Positions 9,970-22,283 of a DNA stretch of 64,000 nucleotides are shown here, piece after piece (position 1 is the first letter of the stretch; the number at the start of each line of letters is the position of its first letter). This DNA is from Uloborus plumipes (Eukaryota > Arthropoda > Arachnida > Araneae > Uloboridae). The position numbers were made by a program, and so were the translations under genes. The notes below the pieces were generated by a model. That model saw only the letters and a program-made list of their open reading frames with translations, searched no databases and was not told where the DNA came from. The stretch lies in the NCBI GenBank assembly GCA_038373865.1, contig JAXGGA010006582.1, forward strand, positions 1-64,000, read 5' to 3'.

Positions 9970-11246
9970 TTGTATAATAAATAAATTAGCGATAGTGAAC
10001 TTAAATATATATCCGGCATTTTCTATTTCCTTTTTATTTTCCAACGACTATATTGTCGTCCGTGTAACTCAGAGAGTTCTTATTTTACAAAGAAATAATA
10101 TTGCTGACTTTTTTTACGATGCTTTTAATTTTCGTTTAGTTCCTAGCAGTTGAATCTACAGTAAAACTTTTCGAAACATTCGACTAACTTCGGTGCATTA
10201 TTCCCTTTAAAAAACGAATTGCATTTCACGAAATATCATTAATGATTATTCACCAGTTACTATAAATCTACTGCAGATATTCATTGAAAAATGCATGCAG
10301 AATAATTTTACGAAGGACGGAGTATCTTTAACAAATATTTAGTACGAACTTGGCTTAAACAAGATGCCGAGTGAGTCATATTATTCTACATTAGAATTGT
10401 GTTGGTTTACCATTTCCTTTTAGGTTTTGAAATCTCTTCTACCGTTCTCTGTTGGTGTGCATTACGCACTTGTGCTTTACCTTATCGAAAGTTTCAAAGT
10501 CTGATAATTATATCTCTTTTTGAATGATGGTATGAGTATAGGTATGACGGTGAAGGTTATATATACGACATACGTTGTTACTAGAACTTAAAAAAATACT
10601 TTCGGGATGTGAGCTGTTGTGCAGAGCACTTTAAGAATATTATTAAACATCTAGCCTAACTTTGACGACAGTAAATAAGAGTCTAATTTAGTTTAATCTA
10701 TGTCATGTTAATTGATTAATTTAGATTGAATTCCTGTACTATTTCAAAAGAATGTTGTACATAAATGTCAATGACAGCGTATACATGTAAAATCCAAGTT
10801 TAAATCTGCTTATCTTTTCAAAATTTAAAACGAAACTACGCTCTTATTTGACATTTATACGGAAGGGTTTCTACTTATGCATATGTTTGTTTTTCCTTAT
10901 AATATTAAACAGTCCACATGTTGAAATACTGGAGAAAAATAGTTTTAAAAGTTTCAAATTGCCAAAGTTCTTTTTTTTTTTACTTAAAGATAGGATTAGA
11001 GTACTTTAATGCACTCAGGAAAGTCTGAAAGGATTTTAGAAAAAAGAGAAAGAACTGCTCATGAACTTTAAAAGGAGATACCCAGTAGGGTAAGCCCAAG
11101 CAATTTATTTAAACCTACATGAGAGGAAATTTAAAAAATAAATATGCTTTTTTATGAAGTAAACAAAATTGAATTTCCCCAGGGTAGTCTTACTTTTAGA
11201 AAATATTCTTTTTCCAAAATGATGTATATGTTCTCTAATAAATATG
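9970..11246. other. AT-rich DNA, nothing recognised
   Basis: Runs between the mariner and Tc3-like elements. No ORF above 60 codons with sensible composition, no inverted termini and no RNA gene were seen. Confidence 0.4.
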
Positions 11247-12230
11247 TAGTCTGAGTAAAACTTTAAGGGGAGTAAAAAAAATATTGAGAAAACGGTAAAA
11301 TTAAATTAAAGGGATTTTAATGTTACTGAATAAATAATTATTAATGTTCGTTTACAATAAATAACGCAACAGACAAGTTTTTCAAAGTACGCAATTACCA
11401 AAAAAAAAACAGTACTATATTCAAAGTTAGTATTTCAACCTGAGTAACAACTTTAAGGCCACCAGTATTTTTTAAATACTAAACAAAGATGTACTGGAAT
11501 AAATATCACAGCAGTTAATGAAATTGGGGAAACCCTTCAACCTGTAGTTTTTTTAGTAATTTCTTCGAAGTTTTGGTGCTCTTTGAAGATGGTGAAAGGT
11601 AAGAAATTAACTGATCGTGAAAGGGGACAGATTGAAGCTTTTTCTTCAACGGGGATGAGTAGCCGTACTATTGCGAAAAAAATTGGAAGATCGAAGACTG
11701 TAGTTAATAATTTATTAAGATTGAAAGACAATTACGGTAAAAAAAAAACACCGGGGGAAGACTCAGAGCTTTGCCCTCGCGTGATGAAAGAATAGTTTGC
11801 AAACTTACGTCAACCGGAAAGTATTCAACTAGGAAAATTATTCAAGCTACAGACTTAAATGTTTGTCAAAAAACGGTATATAACACAATTAGAAGGTGTG
11901 AAAGGTTTATTTATGCAGCATAACTGGCTAAGCCTCAGTTATTGAATAGACACAAAATAGAGGCTCATACACAAGCTTTTAAATGTTAGTATTTTTTCTT
12001 CCCCTGCTTTTTTTCTCTGTTGACCTTAAAGATTTTACTCAGGCTCAAATAGTGATCTTTAGTTTCTGTAATATTTTCTGATAGTAAAATAATTACAAAT
12101 GATTGTTCTGTCCTTTTTTACTTGTATTTAAGGGTAATAATTATCACTCAAATTATGTTTTGGTTCTCAGTTTAATATGTGTCCAATTTCTCAAAAAAAT
12201 TTACTGGCCTTAAAGTTTTTACTCAGACTG
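11247..12230 (+). mobile_element. Tc3-like transposon, internally deleted
   Basis: The right end reads inward CAGTCTGAGTAAAAACTTTA after a TA; the left end reads TAGTCTGAGTAAAACTTTAA after TG, that is, with the first base and the TA duplication mutated. A second, inner inverted pair of the same motif lies at about 11439-11461 (CCTGAGTAACAACTTTAAGG) and 12029-12050, giving doubled sites at each end as in Tc3-type elements with long inverted repeats. The body carries a transposase N-terminus on the plus strand, but there is no room for the catalytic domain. Confidence 0.8.
11583..11985 (+). pseudogene. Tc3-like transposase, DNA-binding part only
   Basis: The first ORF (71 codons from 11583) contains KKLTDRERGQIEAFSSTG, then SRTIAKKIGRSKTVVNNLL, the paired helix-turn-helix start of Tc3-type transposases. 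After a poly-A run at 11741-11748 the frame breaks. The adjacent frame continues with RDERIVCKLTSTGKYSTR, LNVCQKTVYNTIRRC and, past a stop near 11920, KPQLLNRHKIEAHTQAF. No DDE catalytic motifs follow before the right terminus. The remnant could at most bind DNA and is probably inert. Confidence 0.8.
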
Positions 12231-12332
12231 TACCTCGGGAAATAGAGTATGGACACTAATTAAAAATAACAAAAGCATGTCTTATAAGTACAGCAGATAC
12301 GCACAATACTATTTAAAATGAAAAGTAAGATA

Positions 12333-13459
12333 TGGGTCATTTTCACCACATGCTTACATTTCAGAATTTTTAAGTAATTTTTTTAACTTGCTATTTTCTT
12401 TTAGAATCACTAACAGAAGTTTTATCACATATTTTAGGTGTGTGAAAAAGTAATTGGTTGTACACTTAAATGCATAATTAAGTATTCAAATGCTGTTGTA
12501 AAACTTTAAGTTGCAAGGAAAATTGTCTTCCGTTACCATACAAAATCAATATGAAATCTCACTTTTACACTATATCATAGCGCTTAGAACCAACTTCATT
12601 TGAAATTATTTGCGTCCCTGAAGCTTAAAACGATGTTTTTGATGCTTGAAATATTGATCAAAAACTATATGGTAACGAACTTGACATTTGGTAACGGATT
12701 TAACCAGTAACGGACTTGACATTTCAACCAAAATGTCAAATTATGGCTAGGTTATCAAATTAAAAAACTGAACAATAATATGCATTTTTTTTTGAGTTGT
12801 ATAATAAACAATATTTCGGGGTAAAAATTGAGAAAAAAGAAAAAATAATACTAAAATCCTTGGTAACAGACTTGACAAAGAATAAAAATACGCACCAGGA
12901 AGAAATTTTGTGCGAAACGCCACAGCAATACTTTTCGACTCAGGAAAACAAAATGGTACGAAATAGTTACATCACTAGTTTGTAAAGTTAACTGAATACG
13001 TGTTACCATCTTTTGACTGCGATAAATACCTTTTTTAGCTCAAATAATCTTAGGGTAACGGACTTGACAAGAACTGCCGGACAAAATATATTCATACATT
13101 TCTTAATGAAAAAAAAAACTACTATTGTCAATATTTATTATGAATAGCATACACCAATAGTCAATATATAAAAATAATTTTGTTGAAAAACTTTTTTTAT
13201 ACAATTAAGTATATAAAAAAAAAAGTTGAACTTGTGAAAATGGGAAATGGACAAGCGTTTTTGCCTTGATTCTCACTTTTAAAGTCTTATATAAAAATAA
13301 ATAAATACATTTCGATAATTCTTTGAGTGATAGAATTTTTTGGGGGGTATTCCTTACAGAAAATAATTGTTCGCATTGAATTTAAAATATAAATTATGCT
13401 TCAAAATCGTCTTTTTAACCTCCGGACAGCAAATGTAAGCAAATTTTGAAAATGACCCA
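12333..13459 (+). mobile_element. TA-flanked non-autonomous DNA element, intact copy
   Basis: TA at 12331-12332 and 13460-13461 flanks inverted ends TGGGTCATTTTCA followed by a looser match TGCTTACATTT. The 1127-bp unit has no transposase; its 62-codon ORF (12797-12985) has no known motif. A 16-bp motif near GGTAACGGACTTGACA recurs about five times on the plus strand (near 12671, 12691, 12706, 12862 and 13053). The other copy in this window (594-4836) carries a piggyBac insertion at the TTAA matching that near 12987-12991 here. Confidence 0.8.
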
Positions 13460-13461
13460 TA

Positions 13462-14025
13462 TATTTCCTCTACTTATGCTTTAGTTTCAAATGTATTTTA
13501 AATGCATTCAAAATGTTGTCATGAGTTCCTTTTGCTCTTTGTTAATAATGATCAAATTGCACTTGACGTCCGTATGACTGATTTCATTTATTTTACTCCG
13601 ATCTCCTTTTAATGAAGAGCTTTTAAACGTTCACTTCCAATTACTTTCTTTTTCAAATTTGCATGTCTCTCTTCAAGTCAGAAGTCTCATCGTAGGTCGA
13701 AAGAAAGAATTAAATGGACCGTTTTTGCGGGTTTTCTTTTCAAAGCAATCAAAGATTTCTTATTATTTTCAAAATATTCTGGTTAAAGTTTACATGTTGC
13801 ATCGACATTTTATTCAATATCTGGGGGAAAAAACTGATAAATGCTCAAAAGTATGTACTTGCATTATACCCGCTACTTCTAATCTGAGAAACTTTCCTTC
13901 GCCCAAGTGACCAGAAATTTGATTCCATAGGAATTGAACTAAGATACAAGGTTAGCACAAAATAATGAATAGGTTTCAAAATTTGATATTTTTGAAACTG
14001 TTACATAAACGAATTGAATCAATAC
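13462..14025. other. AT-rich DNA, nothing recognised
   Basis: An 83-codon ORF at 13659-13910 has no recognisable motif. No inverted termini were found. Confidence 0.35.
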
Positions 14026-14133
14026 CCCAAGTAGCACACTTCGTATTTTAAAGGTTGTAAAATGGTTATTAACGTTGTAACAACCGCTTAAAAACGTTTA
14101 TAAAACGTTTAAAGTATATTTGTGCTACCTGGG
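14026..14133. mobile_element. 108-bp MITE with CCCAAGTAGCAC ends
   Basis: The left end reads CCCAAGTAGCACACTT and the right end, inward, CCCAGGTAGCACAAAT. The interior has further short palindromic stretches (GTTGTAACAAC, AAACGTTTA). The terminus closely resembles that of the element at 28929-29334 (CCCTAGCAGCATCA / CCCAAGTAGCATCA). No target duplication was resolved. Confidence 0.6.
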
Positions 14134-16673
14134 ACCTTTATGCCTAAAAAATAAGAGGATATAAAACAGCGATTTTTGTGCAATGAAAAAAAGGCAGAAA
14201 AATAGCATACACGTGTTACACAGTCAAAAAGGAACAATTTTTCAACAGAAAAAGTGGGCATATGGATAAAAAAAACGTCCGGCGAAAAGTTCTAAGATTT
14301 TTTCCGTTTGTCTTTGCACCCGTAAGCTCACTGTTTTTGCAATGAAAAAAAAATACCGAAATACGTGTATGCAGTTCTCCTTCATTTTTGTGCATTTATA
14401 CGTTGTTTTATATTCTTTAAAAACACATATTTAACAGTTGATACACGAGAGTAAAAAATGCCCCCCCCCTCCCCCGTCACTAATAATGAATCTGTTAGTG
14501 TTTTGTTACGCAAGAAATATTTAGACTCTAATAAAGTTCATTTCATAAGCTGTTGGATATATGAGATTGCGTCAAAAAGTTATATGCCAGACGTTTAGCA
14601 TCAAAATGAACTCAATCCATGAATGTTTAGAGGTGTTTTCTTTGAAAATTTATAATTTTGGTAGATACTATAACGATACAGAGCGATTTAAAGCGTGTTC
14701 AACGCAATTAGGTCGAAATCTGCTGCGAAAAATAAGTTTTCTTTGGAAAAAAAAAGAAAAAGCTTAATCCATGAATGTGTTTCTTCTTTACTAAAAATTA
14801 GAAAAAAATGTATTAAACTGTTTGACTACATAGCATATAATCAAGCGCATTTTTATTTGGGCTTTGTCCCTTGCAGAGAAGTAGGTTTGGTTGTAAGGGA
14901 AAACACCATCGATTTTTCAAAGCCTTTACTTATTATCTATTTTCCAATGTTTACTTACCGAAGGTCTGGAAAGCCATAAAATATTGCAAATGAAACTATT
15001 GACGCATTGCTTCTATTTGCGTTTTGCTGAATAACTTCCAACGTATTATGATAATTTGACCATTGTTTTTGGGCAAAAGTGCTTCTCAAGTATATTTTAT
15101 GTCTTAACCTCACGCAAGCTTCTCTATATTTATAAATCTGCTTTACCGTTTCTCGGATTTGTTGAGTGGGTGCACTTGTTTTTACACATAAGAATATTGA
15201 CCAGTTTTTTAACTTGTTTATGGACAATGGCTCGGAAAATGGATTTTATTGCCATTGACTTGTTTTTCGGAATGAAAGAATGAAAGAGAAACGATTTTGA
15301 AAATACATTAGAAGTGTTTTGAAGGATTGCATGCATATTGCATAGGCTGACTTATATTCCTTGGAAATTGTGATTGATTCTGTTTGTTACGTAACAATGC
15401 TCCTAAAATGTTCTTCAGAACATATATTTCATTGAAGAAAGGTTAATAAATCTTACCGTGAAATGTTAAATGGTACACTGTTTTACGGATTCTGCAAGGA
15501 AAGAATTGAAACAATATAATTTAGCGGGATTAGAGTAACAGTTAAAAAAGTTAAATTTGTCTTTTAAACTATTAAAATAAAATTTTGATAACATAAAGAA
15601 ATAGCTGCATAATAAACTTGCATAAAACTCGTATAAGTGTTACTGATTTTGAAGGCAACACATATTGTCTGCTTTCTTCGGTTAAAAAATACTATTTAAT
15701 CTAACTTACTTTTAAGCGCTTAAACTGTCGGTAAAAAGTTTGGTCTCTTCCATTAAAAGGCGTTTGAAAACATCTTGTACCAAAGCAGTCGCATTGCTTT
15801 CAATTGTTTTTTTTTTTTTTTTTTCGGTTATGACGGAAGTTTCAAACTATTTTTTTCTTTTTCTGTTAAAGATAAAATTGCCTAAGCGTAAAACTGGAAC
15901 TTGATTGTGCGTGTGTGCTGATCTTGGTGATACTACTTCCTTTATGACACAAGAAGAATACGTGATTCGGCTGATTCTTGAAGTTTGGTGCTTGATGAAA
16001 ATTAACACTAAACGATAAACATATAATGTGATAATCCAAAAATTAGAAAGTTTATTTTTTAACAATGTTATACTGTTTAAAAAAAATGTCGAATACTAGC
16101 ATTTTTCTGTGCTCCGAGGCATAAATAAGTTAAATCAGCAACGGAAAAAGCCCCTTCTGTACATTTTTATGTCTTTGAGGGTTCACTCGCTCATTCACTG
16201 ACTCCAGTATTCCCCGTACCTACCACAACACGTAGTCAAATCGGTTGGATAGGCCCCACGTGAAGGGCTACAAATATTTTCCAAATAGCTGAAGATAATA
16301 CTATTTAGTTCATGGTTGAGTTTCACGAGAAGCTTAAATCCCAGGTTTACGAAAACAACACACATATTTATGAAGCTACCATTGATAAGTACGTTGTTTA
16401 TAACAAGGCTCCATGAATTCATGGGTTTCAGTCACGCTCCAAGTTAGTCCCAGTTTCTAAAGTCCCAGATCTTTGAATAGGATCGGATTATCAGCAGGTG
16501 GACCCAAACGGAAGGTTATGCGTTGTCGTTGTGATCTCCCAAAAAATTTCCTTTTTCGCAATTTTTTTCTGCTGATTCGGAAAATTTGGGGACTTATTTG
16601 CAATATTGCAGGTTTTAAATCCCTGAATGTTAACATTACCAGCAGATGTAATTAGTCCAGTCAAATTAGACAT
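14134..16673. other. 2.5-kb region of overlapping short ORFs, no gene assigned
   Basis: Several ORFs of 60-94 codons overlap on both strands between 14561 and 15336, and a slightly GC-richer block lies at 16140-16530. None shows a domain, and no exon with both splice sites could be defended. A poly-C tract is at 14461-14475 and a poly-T tract at 15809-15824. Confidence 0.35.
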
Positions 16674-17965
16674 TAAAATCGCAAATCGGGATGTAGTTTT
16701 TAATTTTTAATATGTTGTTTGGGTCCCTTAGGGTAGTGTAAATCTAAGTTTGCACCTTTCTAAAACCTGTGCTGGCTGCGAAACTCGCAAAAAACTGCGA
16801 AATTTTCGGACACTTTTCAGTTTTTTCTTTATAACTCCTAAACTATTAAACTTTTGATGATACATGTGGATACCCATTTTAAAGAACACTAAATTTTCAA
16901 CAATTTAAGCTCAAGTCAGGCTCTGTAGGACCAATAGTTTAGGGGATATCGTACTTCAGCAATTTGTCATTTTTTGCGAAAAATGAAAAAAATATGCTTC
17001 GATCATATTTTGAATCAAATATCGACATAAATTCTTATTCTACAAGACAAAAGATAGACATTTAATCACAGTAAATTTGGAAAATCACGGAAAATGGTAT
17101 TTTTTTGCAAAAAGTGAAAAAAATGATAAATTGTTGAAGTACGATATCTCCTAAAATATTCGTCCTACAGAACGCCACTTAAGCTTAAATTGTTGCAAAT
17201 TTAGAGTTCTTCAAAATGGGTATGCCTACGTATCATCAAAAGTTACATAGTTCAGGAGTGATAGGGAAAAATCTGAAAAAAGTTAGGATAAGACCACAGC
17301 CAACAAGAACCATCATAAAAATAGCAAAAAAATGAGCGAAAATGACCTGTAAAGTTTTTTAAATATTTTAAATAACATTTTAATATAGTGTTACCCTTTT
17401 AATACCATTCTATGCATTTTTTTTATTGTCCACTGCCCTCCAATTCTTATTAGGAAACGATTTTGCTCATTTCTCAAAATTTTAAATATTTATTTTTCGC
17501 GATTGTAAATGAAATATTGAACCTACAGACTACTGTTTGGGCTTGAATGAAAGCTGATTAAATGTACTGTAATTGCATGTCCATTTTTTGTCTTGTAGAA
17601 TAGGAATTTATGTCGATATTTGGTCCAAAATATGATCGAAGCATATTTTTTTCACTTTTCGCAAAAAAAACTCCATTTTTCGAAGTACGATATCTCCTAA
17701 ACTATTGGTCCTACAGAGCCTGACTTGAGCTTAAATTGTTGCAAATTTAGTGTTCTTTAAAATGGGTATTCACATGTATCATCAAAAGTTGCATAGTTTA
17801 GGAGTTATAAAGGAAAAACTGAAAAATGTCCGAAAATTTCGCAGTTTTTCGCGAGTTTCGCAGCGAGCACAGGTTTTAGAAAGGTGCAAACTTAGATTTA
17901 CACTACCCTAAGGGACCCAAACAACATATTAAAAATTCAGAACTACATCGGAATTTGCGATTTTA
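16674..17965. mobile_element. 1.3-kb foldback element
   Basis: The arms at about 16674-17070 and 17575-17965 are inverted copies of each other over nearly 400 bp, with ends TAAAATCGC / GCGATTTTA and a conspicuous block GGGTCCCTTAGGGTAGTG / CACTACCCTAAGGGACCC. Between them, 17085-17295 is a third, more diverged copy of the inner part of the right arm in direct orientation (ACGATATCTCCTAAAATATT, then CGTCCTACAG). No ORF of note and no clear target duplication. As RNA it would fold into a hairpin of about 390 bp. Confidence 0.8.
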
Positions 17966-18259
17966 GCTCTTTTTTTTGCACAGAATGACTGAACTAAATG
18001 GTATGTGGATACTCGTATGTTATCCTGCTTCAAAAGTTGGAGTTCCATTCGGAAAATTAAGAACTTTTGCCCTTTCAAAAAGTTAAACTAGTGACAACAT
18101 AATTCAGTTGTTTTGCTTTTGAAAGGCTTTCAACTTTTTCCTTACATTTTACTACAATAAGTTTACCTTAATTTCAAAGATGTACTGTAAAAAAATCCGA
18201 ATATTTCTTGGAAAATTATAGACCACTAGTTTACCTATTTTCTGCCAGTAACATACATA

Positions 18260-19947
18260 GGGTGAGTTCTGGTAAGTGCGTACCCTTTTTTTCAAAGTTC
18301 ATGTTCTCAAGGATGCTGCTCTGTTGAAAAATCTTGTACACTCACAATTTTTTTTTAGTTTTCTTTCCAGATCCTTTACTAAGATTTTCAAGCATATAAT
18401 ATGTCAAATAAACCATAAGCATAATTTTTGTGACCTGGTTTATGACACCTATTCTAAGGTACGCACTTTCCCTACCTAGCGGGGTAAGTGCGTCCACCTT
18501 AAATTATGTGAATATGAGCAGGAAAAAACTTCTGGCACACATTAAATATGTTAGGTAGTTTCCTTGGAATAATTCCTAAAACTAGAGATCAGCACTTTCT
18601 TGTATGAATGAAACACAATCAGTGATATCGTGTCTTGCGAACAACTGTGATTTGAAGATTGAGAGAGTTGTGTCTGTGATTCTCCCTTTGTCCTTTTAAT
18701 AGGACAAAGTGAGCAAATGTAAGTTGTTTTTATTTAGTAATAATCACTTATAGTCTACATAGTTTATTTTGGTTTAATACATTAATCAGTTTGTGTTTAA
18801 GCCAGGGTTCGCACTTACCCCTTCTTAAATGTAAGATGAGACATGTGCGTCCAATAGCGTTGTTGTAAGTGCGTACCCCTGTGATTTTCTTTAATTCTAT
18901 TTGTATGGTAGATCGTTAGGTGACCTGAGTGAACAATTCGTTTTTTTTCTTTTTTTTTTTTTTGAATAAATACGGTTTTAAAATATTTTTTTTATTAGAA
19001 TCAGCAGCAGTAAGAAAAAACACAAAATAAAGAAAAAAAAAAGGAAAATAATTGATCATGCTATGATACTTGTACTTTTTTTTCTTGTACATTGAAATAG
19101 TTTTTCACAAGGTGTTCTTAATTTTCTTAAATATAATTTATTCATTACTCCACCTTCGTTTTTTGAATCAGTTAGTTCCTTATTTAGTGTTTCACTTAAT
19201 TTCATTGCTTCATTTGTCATTCTGGTTTAAATTAAAAATAGCTTATAATAGCTATTTTCAACGAAACATTTACTAACTGATATCTAAAAGCAAATATATT
19301 TCAGAGGTAATGAATAAAATTGAAACCTTATGCCGCATTCACTGTAAATATAAATACTTGATGGAAATGATGTCGGACTTATCATCGGCTTATAAAAGAG
19401 TTATAAGCAAAATTAAAGGTGAAGTACGAGAGTCGGATTTTCTACGTAATGGTACACACTTGCCTCATCATAATGGTACGCACTTGCTCCGCATAATATA
19501 ACGCATATGCCTCATGATAGTGGTACGCACTTGCCCCATCATAATGGTACGCACTTACCCTCACCTTGCTTTAAAGAAAGGGAAAGTGCGTACCGTCATA
19601 TAAACAAATTTTAGTTGAGTCTTTGATTAAAATACACCCTGTATTTTATTAGTAGCTATTGCTCAAAAGAAACAACTTGCATTTCTTGACTTCAATTGCT
19701 TGGTATGACTACAAGAGAAACTGAACAAAACCTTCTCTATCTTTACTTTAGAGTTTTTTTGAAGACATTTAAGTTGTCTCTGATTGTGTTTCGTCTATTG
19801 AATCCAGGCCTGAATTCTACCTATTGAAATTATCATTAGACAGGTATCTAACATAGTCGATGTGTTGCAGAAGCCATTTCAGGACAGTGTTCATATAATT
19901 CCCAGTGGACGCACTTACCCCATGGACGCACTTACCAGAACTCACCC
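18260..19947. mobile_element. 1.7-kb TA-flanked non-autonomous DNA transposon, copy 2
   Basis: Near-identical to 2188-3885 and in the same orientation, with TA at 18258-18259 and 19948-19949 and the same GGGTGAGTTCTGG termini. It keeps the terminal and internal GGTACGCACTTACC-type motifs and the tandem array. Differences are single-base changes and homopolymer length changes, so both copies look fairly recent. The 67- and 68-codon ORFs here have no recognisable motif and copy 1 does not keep them intact. Confidence 0.85.
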
Positions 19948-19949
19948 TA

Positions 19950-22100
19950 TCTGGAAAAAAGCTGTAAAGTTTTCTGTTAAAAGTTGAGAACCTTCCTAAA
20001 ACTTATAGCGATTCAGGAAACCTTTTGGAAAGTACAAATTTTTACATTAAAATGAAGGAAATCCGGGAAATCTTGGAAAGTTGCTCGGAAATAATCTTTG
20101 TCATTTTGGAATTATCTTACAGTGTAAAGGAAATTTACAGCTGTACGATCCGTGCAATATTGCGCTTTATAAAATTGAAATAACTAAACTTCTTCCCAAA
20201 GTATCTCTTCATGAATTATTTACAAGGCCACATTTGTTTTTGCAATAAAAATGCAACTAACAATCGTTTGTTGAATTCGAGTTATAGAAATGGATTGCAA
20301 ATGTTAACTGGGTTGCCTGGTCTGATGTATTATTCATAGCATGGAGTAAAAAATATGTATTGCTGTACGATTGTATCATTGTGAGTTAATTTTAAACTTT
20401 ATTTGTATGTCAATATTTCTGGAATAAATAATTTTTTATACTTGATAAAAGATGATTTTAAATGAGAAACTATGTGTATAAATAAAAAATAGGGGTTTTT
20501 AACACTATACGACTCCTTTCAAATAATATAATTAACAGTTAAAGTCAAAGCTTTTTGTGAATTAAGATCTTTACTATAGTATCTATTAAATTTCAAAATC
20601 TGTGTTTTACCCGAATTATTACTCTAGAGGTCATGAAAAAACTCTTATATCTATGAATTAGTTACAATTAAAATATGACATGATGCTCACAATAAACCTT
20701 TAAAAAGACATAAGTTAGTTAAGCCATTTTTTTCAGTAAAGATATTTATGCAACGACGATGTTTTAGGTTAATATTATGTTCTGGTTAAATAAGTTTATT
20801 ACAAGAAGTTTTTTTTTTTTTTGGAAAAGTATTATTTTTCTTGTTAGCATTGTTCTTCGACGTATTCAATTTTAAATTGTTCCTGGAACCATAAAACAAA
20901 AGCTGGTGTCAGGTTTGTGGCAGAGTACTCAATATTTAACTTCAGTGAAATTGTTAGACTTTTTTAGCATTTAGCACCCCAGAGACCCCCGTACCTTCCA
21001 ATTTGCTTGGATTAACCGGCTTTGTATGGGTCTCTGGGACATTTATTTAAAAAACAGAAGTGCATATTTTGAACAAAAATTTTGAGTAAATTTCGAAATA
21101 CAACAGATTCTTGACATAAACATGACATAGAAATATAAACATTCAAATACACTTTGAGTGAAGCTATTCTTATTAACAATGTTTTGAAAGTTCTACAAAT
21201 TGTAAGGTTTGGACGTCAAAGCTTTTTGGTTACATTTGCTCAGCTCCTTTTATTTTACGAAATTTCACGTTCTTTCAAATAATACTGAATGCTACGTTTA
21301 ATTTTACCTATGTGAGAACGTCCCATTCGCATCTGACAATAAATGTAATGCTCCAAGTTAGAAAAGATGATCCTAGTTCACCACAAAAAAATGCTGCGTC
21401 ATTACAAAACTTTTTCGATACTAAAGAGTAAATTCAATATTTTGGACATAATGCGCAATAATAAGAAACATTTGAAAACTCAAAAAACTCAATCAACATG
21501 TCAAAATTAGATTTAGAGATGATAAGAGAATAGACATTATCCAATGGTAAAGTTTGATAAGATGACGAATGACTTGTTGTTCAAAGGAGTTGATAATGTG
21601 TACCTGTTGAAAGCACAAAACACAAAGGAACTTTTCTTTCTTCTCAAATGACCTAAAGCGGTGAAAAAAAATGATCTTTAAAAATTTTACTTAAAATACC
21701 CTAAGTTAGGTATGCTATTAATACCTACAGTAAACTTAACTCAAAATAGTTTTGAAACATTTTTACCAGTATTAATATGTTCTTCCAATTACTGCTTTAA
21801 TTGCAAAGTTTTCCTACTAGAATTTTTATTCTTTGTACTATTTTCAACATATTGGAGTTCTCTTAAGAACATAGTATCTACAGTAGAGTTTCCAGAAGTA
21901 TTCATAAAATAAATTTTTGTTTAATAGACTTTTTTGTTTAATAGACTTAAGAACGGGGCTTGCTGTATCTTGAAAAGATAAAGTTTAAGGAAAAAAAAAG
22001 AGCAGAATTGCGTTTTTTCTATCTTTTTAAGAAGCTTTTGTTTATTTGTTAACTTATTTATTGCAAGGCAAAAACGCTTGATTACTGTCTGACTGCGTTT
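19950..22100. other. AT-rich DNA with one small GC hairpin
   Basis: Apart from the inverted repeat at 20978-21038, no supported feature was found. The ORF at 21712-21912 (66 codons) is hydrophobic and low in complexity. Confidence 0.4.
20978..21038. repeat. short GC-rich inverted repeat
   Basis: CCCAGAGACCC at 20978-20988 is repeated inverted as GGGTCTCTGGG at 21028-21038, with a 39-bp GC-richer loop in AT-rich surroundings. It could be a tiny MITE; no target duplication was resolved. Confidence 0.55.
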
Positions 22101-22283
22101 TGCGCGCCTGGCAATCACGATCGCTTCCATTTGAAAAAGGGGTGATAGGATAAGGAGACGCACTTGCCGGTGCTTTCGCTTCTTACTTCCTGTTGAATGT
22201 TACTTCGCATTTCCCCCCTATTTTGAGGAAATCCAAAGAGACTTCAGGCATGCGCAAATGCGAGGAAGGTTTTACGATAAAAG
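22101..22283 (+). repeat. dispersed repeat (pair member with 49897-50080)
   Basis: About 180 bp match 49897-50080 in the same orientation with moderate divergence. Shared landmarks in order are GCTTCCATTTGAAAA, CACTTGCCGGTGCTT, GAATGTTACTT, GCATTTCCCCCC, CATGCGCAAATGCGA and ACGAT.AAAG. No inverted termini or tRNA-like boxes were found, so the class is unknown. Confidence 0.75.
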
